DNA from: Nansenia antarctica
Taxonomy: Eukaryota; Chordata; Actinopteri; Argentiniformes; Microstomatidae
Assembly (NCBI GenBank): GCA_963989245.1
Contig: OZ022344.1
Coordinates: forward strand, 61,524,742 to 61,588,741
Length of the DNA stretch: 64,000 nucleotides
Direction: 5' to 3'
The position numbers were made by a program, and so were the translations under genes. The notes under the pieces were generated by a model. The model was given only the letters and a program-made list of their open reading frames with translations, searched no databases and was not told where the DNA came from. Below, in pieces: positions 50,646 through 61,445 of the stretch (its first letter is position 1; every line of letters begins with the position of its first letter).

Positions 50646-53600
50646 CAGTGGCGTTCAGTCAGGTGAGGCAGGGTAGGCAGTGCCTCACCCAGGCATTTAA
50701 GAAAGAAAAAGAATATCAGTCTTTTTAAAATATTTTATTATTTTTTTATCTCAAAAATATATATTTTTTTTATTTATTTTACTAATTATTCTTAACTTTA
50801 ATGTGTTAAAATGTTGTTAAAATAAAAATAAATGATGTAAAATGTGTTGTTTTAAAAATAGAATGCATGCCCTGGCACCAGGAGAGTTTGCTCCCAAAGC
50901 TAGCTGATTGCTGGCGAGAGGCTGAGGCAGACTGTGCTTGTGCCTCTGTGCTATGCAAAGTGATAGACCAACGGTTTCGTAGGTTTGCGCATGCGTAGTC
51001 TGTTCTCACATTGTCTTCATTGATGGACGTTGAGGCACCGTGCCACGCTGCCTCTGACTGTCTGACAGCATGATTGACAGTTTGCGTTTGGCTTGTTTGG
51101 CTTGCCGTAGCGGCATTCCTCTGCTGTTTGCGCCACGGTTCTACATTTCCCCAGCTAACTTGCGATCTCGGCATCATGGATATCCAACAGTTAAAAAGAT
51201 TTTCAACAAAAAGTAAATGTGATTGAAAATGGGAGGGCAACACCTGACCTATCTCAATTAATCCAAAGGAAGGGACAGAAGATTGTACGAACATTTCAAA
51301 CGGAATGGTACAAAAAAAAGGACTGGCTGTGTGGATGTAGCCAGGCTAACAAGCTATTCTGCTTCCCTTGCCTATTGTTCTCGTCTAGCGACAGCGTGTG
51401 GGTGAAAGGGGGCTACTGTGACCTGAACAATTTTCCAAGCGCTTTAGAGAAGCATGAAAAATCCATAGCCCACATCCACTCTCAGATGGCCTTGAAAACC
51501 TTTGGCAAAAGTCGCATAGACATGGCCCTGGATGAGCAGCACCGGCTGCATGTTACTGCACACAACGCAAAGGTAAAGGACAACAGGGAAATCTTGAAAA
51601 GCCTAATTGATGCAACATGCTACCTTGCTAAACAAGAATTAGCATTTCGGGGGAACGACGAGAGCAGTAGCTCCATCAATCGTGGGAATTATGTCGAACT
51701 TTTACATTTGATGGCAGGAAAGGATGAGAAATTAGCTGCACATTTAAAATCATCAACTGTGTTTATGGGTACATCGAATAGGATTCAGAATGACATTATT
51801 GAAGCAATCGGTGATGTCGTAAGGTTTCATATAAAAAATGACAAAGGCTGCATCATTTGTTGCACTCGAAGTGGATGAAACCACGGATATCAAAAACAAA
51901 GCCCAAATATCTGTGATTTTTCGATATGTCAACAGCGACAGTGAAGTAAAAGAAGCCTTTTTGGGATTTGATGACGTGAGCAATGACAGGCGGGCACAGG
52001 CAATATCAGAATATGTATTGGCTGTATTACATAAATATGAGTGCATTGAAAAGTTAGTCGCCCAAACCTATGATGGAGCTGCAGTGATGGCCTCTGAGCT
52101 CAACGGAGTACAGGCAAAAAGAAAAGAAAAAGTGCCAGAAGCTACCTTTACGCATTGCTATGCACATAAATTAAACCTAGTCCTTTCACAATCAGCAAAA
52201 TACATTCCAGAGTGTAAAGTGTTTTTCAAAACTGTTGAAGGGCTCGCATCATTTTTCAGCAAGTCTACCAAACGCACACATCTACTGGATGAAATTGTGA
52301 AATCCCGCATCCCTAGGGCATCGTCTGTTAGGTGGAACTCAAACTCCAGGTTGGTACAGACTATCCTCCAACACGTACCAGATCTCCGCCAAGTCTTCCG
52401 GACAATGATGGAGAACACTGATGAATGGGACGGCGAGACTCTCGCTATGGCCTCTGGATTTCATCTGTTGCTTTCAAAAGCATCCACCTATTTTCTCTTG
52501 AATGTTTATGGTGACATATTCATCGTGACAGACGCGCTCTTTCGTGTTCTTCAGAACAAGACAATGGATATTGGCCTATGTTGTGTGCGTGTCAGAGACA
52601 CCATGTGTGCGTTGAACAATCAGCGCGAACAGTTTGATAGTTTATATGATCGTTTTGAACAGAAATGCAATGAACTGAATCTTTCGGAAGACAATTCTCG
52701 CCACAGCAGATCCCCCAGAGATGAGAGGAGAAGACTGTTTTACAGTGTTCTTGACAACATCACTGTACAAATGAAGGCCCGGTTTGACAATATGAATGAG
52801 CTTGCTTTCCTTGGCCTCGTTGACAGCAAGAAATGTGCGGAGATGTCAGTTAATTTTGACTGTGACAAATTGGAAAGTCTGTCCAAATACGCAAAATACT
52901 TTGATCTAGTTAGATTAAAATCTGATTTGGTGGGATTATACTGTTCACAAATGGTCCAGGGAATGTCACAACTGCTTAAATTTTTGAGGGACAATGACCT
53001 GCAGGAGACAGTACCTCAGGCCACAAAGCTATTGAAGCTGGTCTTAACTATACCTGCTACAACCGCTTCTGTGGAGAGGACCTTTTCAGCATTAAAACGC
53101 ATCAAGACCTACAGCCAAAATAGGATGGAACAGGACAGGCTTTCATCTTTGGCTCTGATTTCCATTGAAAAGGAGAGACTCATGAAACTAATGAATGCAC
53201 CAGACAAGGAGGACTTCTATAACAAAGTGATCAGCATCTTCGTCCAGAAGGATAGACGGATGGACTTCATTTACAAATAAAGTAAGTGCCCCCCTCCCAT
53301 TGGCTTTGTGCATGTTATAATGTGATGGTGGTTGTGGTGCGCTGACACCAAACTCATTCCCGGACAGCGCTGCCTGTCTTCTCGCTCTCTCTCCCTCGTC
53401 GTCTGTCTCATTCAGACGACCGAATAGCCTATAGTAGTAGTATAGTATAGTATATATAGTATAGTAGTATAATAGCCTATAGTAGTAGGCCTACTTCTTG
53501 AAGAAGTGAGTTTTGAGCCTGCGTTAAAAGATATAAGGGCTATTTGATTGTCTTTATAGTATGCGCTATGCCATTTGAAGTCTGGCTGCTGCGTTACTCG

Positions 53601-53659
53601 CATGATTTTTTTAAATAGCTCACTGCCTACCCAGCCAATGACCTCACTGCACGTTACTG
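50646..53659 (+). mobile_element. nested hAT 2, ZMYM1-like, 3.0 kb
   Basis: The left end cagtggcgttcagtcaggtg and right end read outward CAGTAACGTGCAGTGAGGTC align over about 37 bp, both reaching GGGTAGGCAGTG. Exact 8-bp TSD gagcagcg. It carries a nearly complete transposase on the plus strand. Confidence 0.9.
51176..53280 (+). pseudogene. ZMYM1-like hAT transposase with two small frameshifts
   Basis: An ATG at 51176 (MDIQQLKRF) loses frame after about 16 codons; frame two (51219-51878) carries the TTF finger (WYKKKDWLCGC; CFPCLLF; HEKSIAH); frame three (51838-53280, 480 codons) carries D1 in LEVDETTDIK, D2 in AQTYDGAAVMA, CYAHKLNLVL and the dimerisation block with Glu in TASVERTFSALKRIKTY. 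The second shift falls on an A6 run at 51833-51838, where one base too many explains it, so a sequencing or assembly error is possible. Otherwise the protein is complete to its stop. Confidence 0.8.
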
Positions 53660-53667
53660 GAGCAGCG

Positions 53668-53997
53668 GTAAGATTAAAAGGGGTCAGTTCTACCAGGCTG
53701 TTATCGACAACCTTAAGAAGCGAATGCCAGTCAGATCTCGTTCATATGCTCAAACCCCTTGACAAGCGCTTTTGGCCACAGTTCCGCAACGCACTCATCC
53801 TTTATGGAGAAAAAGAAATACGGGCCCTTGCGAAAGAACTTGGCGAATCTGCCAGTGAAGCAGTGCAGGAGTTTCGTGACTGGAAGCTGCAAGATGCTGC
53901 ACCAGGGAGAGTGCTGGAGAAGCTGTCCATAGGAAGCAGAACATACTTAAATACTTATAATACAGGATTATTCCATTTTGAATTGCACTTGCATTAA
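53668..53997 (+). pseudogene. KIAA1586-like hAT transposase, piece 3
   Basis: After the TSD the reading continues from piece 2 (RGQFYQAVIDNLKKRM), then shifts frame near 53735 into DLVHMLKPLDKRFWPQFRNA and ASEAVQEFRDWKLQ, fitting the C-terminal part of KIAA1586-like proteins. It ends near 53950; no dimerisation block follows, so the element is broken on this side too. Confidence 0.8.
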
Positions 53998-54078
53998 TTA
54001 GTTAGGCCACATTTAGGGTTAGGGTTAAGGTTAGGGTTAGGGTAACCATAGGGTTTCCAATTCAAAATGGAATAATCC
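53965..54078. repeat. 21-bp inverted repeat bracketing telomere-like repeats
   Basis: Arms 53965-53985 (ggattattccattttgaatt + g) and 54058-54078 are exact reverse complements. Between them lies a short (TTAGGG)n stretch with one variant unit, at about 54012-54042. Confidence 0.9.
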
Positions 54079-54189
54079 CGAGAGAAGCCCCGACAGGCGC
54101 ACCCCTGCGCTATCAGAACGAGATACCCCAATGTCACGTCGGAATTCGACGTTTGGATGCAAATGTCAGGTCGGAATTTGACGTTTGGA

Positions 54190-54260
54190 GCCCCGCGGTG
54201 GCGTAGCGGTCTAAGCACTAGCCACTAGTGCAAGCTGCCCCCCGGATATGAATGAATGAA
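54190..54260 (+). repeat. possible tRNA-derived SINE head
   Basis: cggtggcgtagcggtctaag followed by cact has the shape of an A-box tRNA-derived SINE head. The body is quickly replaced by an (ATGA)n run and a LINE-like tail (tggactttatttgtcattgc). Only a fragment. Confidence 0.35.
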
Positions 54261-54607
54261 TGGACTTTATTTGTCATTGCTACAGTACAGGTACCAAACA
54301 ACGAAATTTAGGAGGGGTGGCTCCCACTTAACCAGCCTAATATTGGTAGCTATAATGTCAGCGCTGTTGTGTGAAGCGTTACGTTAGAATTATAGACCCT
54401 ATTATAATGTCAATGTATGCATATTACCACGTTAATGGGCGATCGTTACATTCAATAGGAATCATTTCAGCCACGATTCAGTGATTGTTCCCCATTAGCG
54501 AGCTCATTATGATTGCTAGCTTCTGTTTGTATAAATAGTGCGGTTGCTGACAGCCTCCTTGTCATTTGTTCCAGTGACTGACCCAGGCACGGCTTGAGGA
54601 TTTTCCT

Positions 54608-55676
54608 GGCTGGAGATACTGCATTTTGGTATGTTTGAATTTACTTTATTTTGTTTAGGACTGGGTTGTGCTTGTACTAGCTGAGTGCTTTGCGTTGTGT
54701 TATGTTGTTTGTCTTGCTGGTAATCACCTATGGGTCATTATACGAAAACGTGCCATTTTCCATTTTTAATGTTTGGTTTTCGGAGTATTTGATTTAAAAG
54801 TTTAAGCCCCTTTTTGGATGAAGTAGATCCTCACCTCTTAGAAAAAAATGACGTGCCATCTCATTATTTATTTATTTTCACATAATCATGCGTAAGTCTG
54901 TTTCGTCAACCCTGTTACCGACATATTAATTTATGTTTGAAAATGTTTTAAATCCATATTTAGAACAAATCTGATATTCTATGAAATATAAAGTCCCCTT
55001 TGTTACAATAAGTGTGTTTGTAAAGTGAGAATAATGAGGAGTTTACTTTTTTTCCATGATGAATATGCTCATTTACAATTGACACTTTAACAGCATCTTC
55101 TGTTTTAAGAAAAAGTTATGGAAACAACATAATAATACCCTGATTTCTTTGTGTGGATTACTGATCTATTTTACTTTACATATAAAATGAGTTGATTTTG
55201 CATTAGTCTTTTCATTGTTTAAATTATATTATAATAGTATACAAGTAACAGGGCTCTCTTATGAATGATATATGGACTGATAGTAGGAATAGATTCACAG
55301 TGGACACAGTCAAGGCCATGCTTACTGTCAAGACAAACATCAACCTTCCCTGTCATGAGTTCATGGATATCCTATCCAAAGACAAGGCCATCCAGAGGAA
55401 AATACATTCTTCTGAGAAATATGATTAGGTAAGGGGTGAGTGAGAGAGATTCTCTATACAGAAGCTGTGAATATGTTTCTCTGATGAGTGAATCTTACCA
55501 GTGCTAGTTATGAATGTTTTTTATTTATTTAATACATTACCATTATGTTGTTTGACCTTTCTGGTGCTATTGCATGGTTAAATTAGTTAATGGTACATTT
55601 CAAATCACTATTCTCTCAGTTTTGCACTCATGTTCTCTTCTACTGTGATTCTATCCATTCCAGACTACCAGGACCC
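54608..55676 (+). repeat. 1.1 kb repeat, inverted partner of 21468-22647
   Basis: Matches the reverse complement of 21468-22647, with a single copy of the segment that is duplicated there. Contains the hAT terminal exon at 55261-55428. Confidence 0.85.
55261..55428 (+). pseudogene. last exon of a hAT-type (ZBED-like) transposase, second copy
   Basis: The same 55-residue C-terminus as 21986-21819, with one visible change (DIL for DLL). An acceptor-like AACAG precedes the extended frame. No other exons of the gene are near. Confidence 0.55.
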
Positions 55677-55833
55677 AGTGGCGTGTCTAGGAGGTGGCCT
55701 AGGGTGGCACGTGAGCAGAGGTGCCTTCCACATTAGTTTGACAGTTCCATTTATAGTTGTAAAATAGTTTGCCATGGAAAGTGAAAGTGCTATCTGGGGC
55801 TCGAGGCGAGCTCTTGTTCTGAGAAGTCTGTTA

Positions 55834-55841
55834 CTCTAGAC
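55834..55841. repeat. 8-bp TSD (left) of deleted Charlie element
   Basis: ctctagac, repeated exactly at 57272-57279. Confidence 0.9.
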
Positions 55842-57271
55842 CAGGGGTCGGCAACCTATGGCACGGTGCCAAACAGTGGCACGCAAGCAATAAGTGCGAG
55901 AATGGGAGAATGTTTTTATTTTATGTTGGCCGCGTTCGTAAATTCGCGCACACTGGGTTCAACGTCATAATGGGACCAAGTAATTTGATTGGACTAGAGG
56001 CAGTCTCGGGGACGCTCCGGCGCTCTCAGGGCGAATTTACGAATGCAGCCCTAGTCTCTCTTCCACTCCACGAGAGCCGTATTCTGGCGCCTATTTTCAA
56101 AGTAAAATTCTGAATTCGATTCGATACAAGTGTTACTGTTAAGCACACATAACAATATAATAATAATATATAATAAGAGTGGGGTTTTGTGTCCCAGAAA
56201 GACCGTGCTGTATGTGTCCTATGTCACGAAAATGTTGTTTGCCGAACTTCAAGCGTTAAACGGCATTATGAGACCAAACATCAGAAGTCGTTCAAGGATG
56301 AAACAGACAAGGCCGAATCAATAAGACGTGCTGTGTCAATGTATGGGAAGCAGGCCAGCACCTTTAAAGCATTTGCCACTGCTAAAAATCACGCAACTGA
56401 AGCAAGTTTTCGCATTGCTCATTGCATTGCGAAACGTGGAAAGCCATTCACTGATGGAGAATATATTAAGCAGGCTTTCCTCTGTAGCTCAGATGTTTTG
56501 TTTGAAGGCTTATCAAACAAAGACACAATAAAATCAAGAATAAAAGACATCCCAGTGTCAGCCAGTGTGGAACGAAGAATAGGAGAAATAGCAGAAAACG
56601 TGAAAGCGCAGCAGACCGCTGGTTTGAAAGATGCGACGGTGTTTAGCCTTGTAGATGTGAATGACATGCCATGTTACCACCCCCAGATAATGGAGTTGAG
56701 CAAAGGAAAACAGGGCCAGGGATCACATTGATTGTTAGGACTGTTTACATGGCTTTGCATACATAGCTCTTTGCAACCAAAAAAATAAGTTTGTTGTGGT
56801 TGGAATAAAAGAATAAAATGTAAGTAACAACCAAATAATTATATAAATATGAATTATAATTCATACAAGTAAGACCCTTGTATAATCACCATCCAGTTAG
56901 GCCTACTTATTAAAATGATAACCATGGGAGCGCAGTTAGCATTGCAACTTTGGTAAAAATTGATCGCTCCAATTTGCTTAAAGTTGTGCTACGCCTCACA
57001 AAGTTTAGTTGTCTTAGATGTTATGTTGGTCATTTTGTTCAAGTTTCAGTTAGTTGACTGTTAGGCCTGTTTATTTAGCATACATGGCTTTGCATACATA
57101 GCTCTTTGCTGAAAATTGTTGTTCATGTTGTGGAATAAAATTGCAGATCAGTTGGTCTGTTTGGTTTGGTTTGATGTCGAGTCATAATTAATGTTGATAT
57201 TGTGGTTGGCACACTGACTAACAAGAACATTTTAAAATGGCACTTCATATCAAAAAGGTTGCCTACCCCTG
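55842..57271 (+). mobile_element. internally deleted hAT-Charlie element
   Basis: Starts caggggtcggcaacct and ends aggttgcctacccctg, a nearly perfect 16-bp TIR, with an exact 8-bp TSD. It is 1430 bp and carries only the N-terminal third of a transposase, so it is non-autonomous. Confidence 0.9.
56189..56731 (+). pseudogene. hAT-Charlie transposase, N-terminal remnant
   Basis: 180 codons: a BED-type finger (CVLCHENVVCRTSSVKRHYE, H ligands near residues 26-31), a helical region (ASFRIAHCIAKRGKPFTDGE), then VSASVERRIGEIAENVKAQ and FSLVDVND where D1 should follow. The catalytic core and dimerisation domain are deleted. Related to but distinct from the 609-aa Charlie transposase in this window. 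Confidence 0.8.
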
Positions 57272-57279
57272 CTCTAGAC

Positions 57280-58655
57280 GATGAAGATTTCCAAAAGCAT
57301 AAGTGCCTAATTGTCAATATGTTGTATTTAAACCCAATGTTAATAAAGCTGCTGGAACCTCAATTTGCTGTCCCAATTCTGGGGTTTGTCATAACATTAA
57401 TATTTAACACCTATGCTCTGTGCTGCAGTCCTGGAATTGGAATAGTTCAATCTAATCAGACTAGTGGAGAAGAGCTTATGGGGTGCCCTGGTGGCTATTA
57501 TTATTAATAAGATAATACAATGAAATATATGCAGTGGGTGTATAAAGTTGTTTTAAATTATTAATAAAAATACAATACAATATACAGAATTTTGACAACA
57601 TCATTAGTCTTATGTTAGGCTTAAACATTATGTTAGGCTTAAAGTATGAGTAGGGTAGTGGAGATAAAAATGGGCACAAAAAGTAGTGTACAAATTCACC
57701 AGAATGCAGGAAATTAAGTGTTAAATCCTCTTTTTTTCTGGGGGAGGACCCCCAGACCCCCCGCTTGGTTGATGGTTGGCTCGTCAACCTGAACAGTTCT
57801 AAGAATTACTTTTAATACCACTTACAGTACACTGACACTAATGTTGAGAGGCACATTCCAGTTGTTACACTTGAGTATTCTTTTGCTTGAATGTGTATAC
57901 ATTGGTCAAAATAAGGTCAAAATAAATGAAACAGCAATTGTCCCCGTTTCTGTATTTCATCATGATAAAATGTATACATTTTTCCAAAAAAGTTGGAAAT
58001 GTCCCCCAGTGTTTCCCCTACCATTGCCTTGGGAGGGCGGGCCGCCCCCCCCAACGGGACCTCCCGAACACGAAAAATGTTCAATGTCAATTTGGTTCAT
58101 GTTTATTTTTTTTTATATAATTATATTTTTCTCCCAGTTGTATATGGCCGAAATATGTTTCTTATGTGGTCGAAATATGTTTCTTATGTGGTCGAAATAT
58201 GTTTATTCTGTGTCATTTGCCTAATTTATGTGCACCCTCATTTAATATGTTTCTCCTCTGTGCGTTTTGCTGCCACGCTTGTCCGCTTGTCTCCTCGTTT
58301 CACGAAGGGCGGGGCTCAGCTCCCTCCACACACACGCTCTGACGTGCTAATCTCAAACAAGCCATTCGTCTCTGCTGGAAGTGCAAATAAAGGCCAACAA
58401 TCATAGTTTTAGTAATGGACGGACGTAGACCCCAAACCTCTGACAAGCAGGCTAACTTCCCGTGTTTATTAAACGCACCCAACCCGAATCTGGCGATATG
58501 GACGATTTTAGACGCTTTTTAGGGGTGCTTGAGTATCCCTAAATTTCATCTCAGCACGACCTAAAAGAGAATAATCATTATTATTATTATCATTATTATT
58601 ATCATTATTATTTTCTGAAATCATTCTAGCCCAATTACAGATGATGTTACACACT
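57280..58655. other. unassigned DNA
   Basis: No gene recognised. A 22-bp repeat (gaaatatgtttcttatgtgg + tc) occurs three times at 58151-58206, and an (ATT)n run lies at 58576-58613. Confidence 0.4.
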
Positions 58656-58720
58656 GTGAGTATAGGATAAGTTGTGATCCCTTACTTGGACTGTGTGTAC
58701 TGTATGCTCAATATGCTGGC
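58656..58720. repeat. 65-bp inverted repeat, left arm
   Basis: gtgagtataggataagttgt...catatgctggc is the reverse complement of 59585-59649 with one mismatch seen. Each arm abuts one copy of the direct repeat that follows. Confidence 0.85.
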
Positions 58721-59043
58721 ATTACTGAAGCTATTAGATATTCTTTTCATCATCATTAAAAGGATCAGGCAGTTTATCCAATTATTTAATGTGATATTGC
58801 GGTAGCAGCGTGTTTCTGAGAAATCATTCTGGACCTTCAGTCATTCAAGGAAGTTCAGTCATTCAGGACGTCCAATCAGAGTGTGAGAGTGAGGTCAGCC
58901 CCGCCCACAGTGGATGTTCTCGAGAAATGGGAGCTGTGATTGAAGGCGGTCCACTGTTGTTATGGAGACACCTTTACACATGGAGATGTCAAGTGTCCGC
59001 AATCTCTTACAGTGTTGGACGAGTATGGAGAGAGACCTGTGGA
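58721..59043. repeat. 323-bp direct repeat, left copy
   Basis: Matches 59650-59972 at an offset of 929 bp with a few base changes. On the minus strand it encodes leucine-rich-repeat-like residues. Confidence 0.9.
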
Positions 59044-59047
59044 GACA

Positions 59048-59405
59048 TCAGTTCATAGCCATCAGCTGTTGATAAGCAAACGACAGGTCAAGCTTACTGA
59101 AAACCTTACCCCCGGCTAGGGTGGCAAACAGATCCTCGACGTTTGGCAGTGGGTATTCTTCCTTCTGAATACTCTGGTTTATTGTGACCTTGTAGTCTCC
59201 GCATATCCTCACACTGCGGTCTTTTTTGGGAACCACGACAATAGGGGCAGCCCAGTCGCTCCTATCCACTTTTGAGATGATGACATTCTTATCCAGGCAT
59301 TCTAGTTCCTTCTCTACAGCTTCCTTTAAAGCATAGGGAACAGGGCGGGGCTTGTGGAACCTAGGATTGGTTCCCTCTTGAACTCTGACCTTCGCTTGGA
59401 AACCC
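59048..59405 (-). pseudogene. Ty3/gypsy reverse transcriptase fragment
   Basis: Frame with DWAAPIVVVPKKDRS, RICGDYKVTINQ, LPNVEDLFATLAGGKVFSKL and DLSFAYQQL, the first RT motifs of a gypsy pol. The catalytic YxDD part is absent, so it is a scrap. Its sequence covers the hAT target site found at 13499-13506. Confidence 0.85.
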
Positions 59406-59584
59406 TGTACCAGTCAAGTCATGTCAGATTAGTGATATATTCAAGGAGAGGAGGAAAGAAGGATACGTTTTAAGTGTGCTTAAACAGGGCCATGTCCACA
59501 GTCAGATGGTGAGAAGACAGACAGGAGACTGAGTCTTTTACCAGCCCTGATAGACAGAATGACAGTTTCTGACTGCTGGAACCT

Positions 59585-59649
59585 GCCAGCATATTGAGCA
59601 TACAGTACACACAGTCCAAGTAAGGGATCACAACTTATACTATACTCAC
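59585..59649. repeat. 65-bp inverted repeat, right arm
   Basis: Reverse complement of 58656-58720. Confidence 0.85.
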
Positions 59650-59972
59650 ATTACTGAAGCTATTAGATATTCTTTTCATCATCATTAAAAGGATCAGGTA
59701 GTTTATCCAATTATTTAATGTGATATTGCGGTAGCAGCGTGTTTCTGAGAAATCATTCTGGACCTTCAGTCATTCAAGGAAGTTCAGTCATTCAGGACGT
59801 CCAATCAGAGTGTGAGAGTGAGGTCAGCCCCGCCCACAGTGGATGTTCTCCAGAAATGGGAGCTGTGATTGAAGGCGGTCCACTGTTGTTATGGAGACAC
59901 CTTTACACATGGAGATGTCAAGCGTCCGCAATCTCTTACAGTGTTGGACGAGTATGGAGAGAGACCTGTGGA
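59650..59972. repeat. 323-bp direct repeat, right copy
   Basis: Second copy of 58721-59043. Confidence 0.9.
59838..59965 (-). pseudogene. leucine-rich-repeat (F-box/LRR-like) exon fragment
   Basis: The minus strand encodes VQHCKRLRTLDISMCKGVSI followed by TTVDRLQSQLPFLENIHC and a stop. This is the cysteine-containing LRR type of F-box/LRR proteins. A second copy lies in 58909-59036. The parent gene is not in the window. Confidence 0.5.
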
Positions 59973-60186
59973 CATAGAGTTCGTTGACAATTTCGACCTC
60001 TTCTGGCAACGCGGTGAACTATTTTCTGTTGATGGACTTCATTTGAACATGGCTGGTGCACATTTCCTATCTTGCAACCTCTCATACCAGGTACTTCACC
60101 CCGGCTTCACCAGTCTAGCTAGCCAACAGCCTTCTCACACTCTATCAATAACAACAACCCCCAGACCTAGACCCCCCTCCCTCTGA
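59950..60186 (+). pseudogene. SGNH-hydrolase (LINE esterase-type) C-terminal fragment
   Basis: A frame shows IEFVDNFDLFWQRGELF then DGLHLNMAGAHFLSCNL, the last block of SGNH esterases with the catalytic Asp-x-x-His (DGLH), followed by a Pro/Thr-rich tail and a stop. Such esterase domains occur in ORF1 of fish CR1/L2-type LINEs. It starts exactly where the direct repeat ends, so only the tail end is present. Confidence 0.6.
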
Positions 60187-60402
60187 AACCCTGCTGGTCC
60201 CAGACACAACGGTGATAGTTCCACTCTCCTCTCTGGTTTCCCCTCTGGTCTAGGATCAGCCCACATAGAGTTGCATTGTGTTCACTGTTCAGTGCTCTGC
60301 TCTGTACTCTATTGATAAGTGATGCTAAAGCTTTATTTTTTTATTTACATTGTAAGAGAATGCTAAGGAAAGGATATCTTATGTGATACTACTACTACTA
60401 CT

Positions 60403-60410
60403 ACTATTAC
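60403..60410. repeat. 8-bp TSD (left) of non-autonomous hAT
   Basis: actattac, repeated exactly at 61410-61417, within a (TAC)n run. Confidence 0.9.
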
Positions 60411-61409
60411 CAGGGGTGCACATAACTTTTTGGGGCCAGTGCTCAGAGGAGCACCTAGGGATGCTGCTTGGTGCTCCCCGAGCTCGCGAGTCACGACCCG
60501 TCCCACAGGATGGATGAAAAAGGGATACATGGATAACTTATATTAGCAAAACGACATTTGTTCATAAATAAAGATGAACGAACAAATGATTGTGTGCAAA
60601 ACAAAAGAAACAAATGCAAAATCAAATGACTGCTCTTTAAGCATGAAAGTCTGTCAGACTCCTTTAAACACAATGAAATCAACTGACATCTCTTTAAGCA
60701 CTAACTGAATGTCTGTTCTTTAAACACAATGAAATCAACTGACATCTCTTTAAGCACTGCTCTGTTCTGTAAACACTGAAATCAACTTTTCAACAAAAAG
60801 TTACAGCCTAAGCATTTATTTATGCTACAAGCTTAAATCAATTTCAACCATGGTAGAGGATGTTGTAGGCTATCACTTTAAATAGCTCATTATTTTGATT
60901 GTGCAACAAAGTTGTTGTTTTTTCTTCTAATATAATTCCCAACCATATTCCCTGGGTCAGGGGTCTAGGTGCGATAATGACGCTGTAAAACAAACGTCTG
61001 AACGTTTGAAAGCTTCAGAGAAAAGAAACGTGAAGTCCCTTGGTGTTGTTTTTCCTTTTAGCGACGAGTCGCTCGGGACTGAATTTTCACGTGCGGCGTG
61101 ATAACCGTGCGATACGCGATACGCGGAATGAAAGTACGAGTTACGATACTTTCCGAATGTTTTCGTGAGGGGAGTCGCCGTGGTCGTCGTCGGTCGACTG
61201 CCGTCCCCTTCGGCTGAGGGGACGGCAAATAGTTACTTAGTGGGGCTTGCAGTGATGCAGCAGTCAGCAGTTGGATTTTGAGGAAGTAAATTCCTCTCCC
61301 AGCGCTTCCAGCTGTTGGTGCGCAAGAGCGCGTTCATGCCGCTGATCTGCCGCGCAGCATGCATTTTGGCGACGCATGCGCACTGGCGCACCAGTTATGT
61401 GCACCCCTG
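60411..61409. mobile_element. 999-bp non-autonomous hAT (large MITE)
   Basis: Starts caggggtgcacataactttt and ends agttatgtgcacccctg: a near-perfect 17-bp TIR. Exact 8-bp TSD. No coding capacity. The right half is GC-rich (61040-61400) and includes a 9-bp stem hairpin (gccgtcccc ... ggggacggc) at 61201-61227. The left half has a repeated motif (caatgaaatcaactgacatc then tctttaagcact, 60672 and 60728). Confidence 0.9.
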
Positions 61410-61445
61410 ACTATTACTACTACTACTGCTACTACTACTATGTAC
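61410..61445. repeat. (TAC)n microsatellite, right part
   Basis: The continuation of the TAC run at 60387-60410 after the hAT insertion. Confidence 0.85.

Noticed and set aside
54012..54042. True telomere end
   Set aside because: Only about five units, one variant, enclosed in a short inverted repeat and far from any sequence end.
55655..55690. Empty target site for the MULE, since this copy of the 1.1 kb repeat lacks it
   Set aside because: Only one flank of the MULE matches here; the other flank (before 14686) is not homologous, so the site cannot be called an empty target.
58001..58080. hAT-like start (cagtgtttcccctaccattg)
   Set aside because: It resembles a common fish hAT terminus, but I found no matching end or TSD downstream.
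61070..61260. Possible self-cleaving ribozyme in the GC-rich half of the non-autonomous hAT
   Set aside because: A hairpin is present but I could not place the conserved hammerhead core, so structure alone is not enough.
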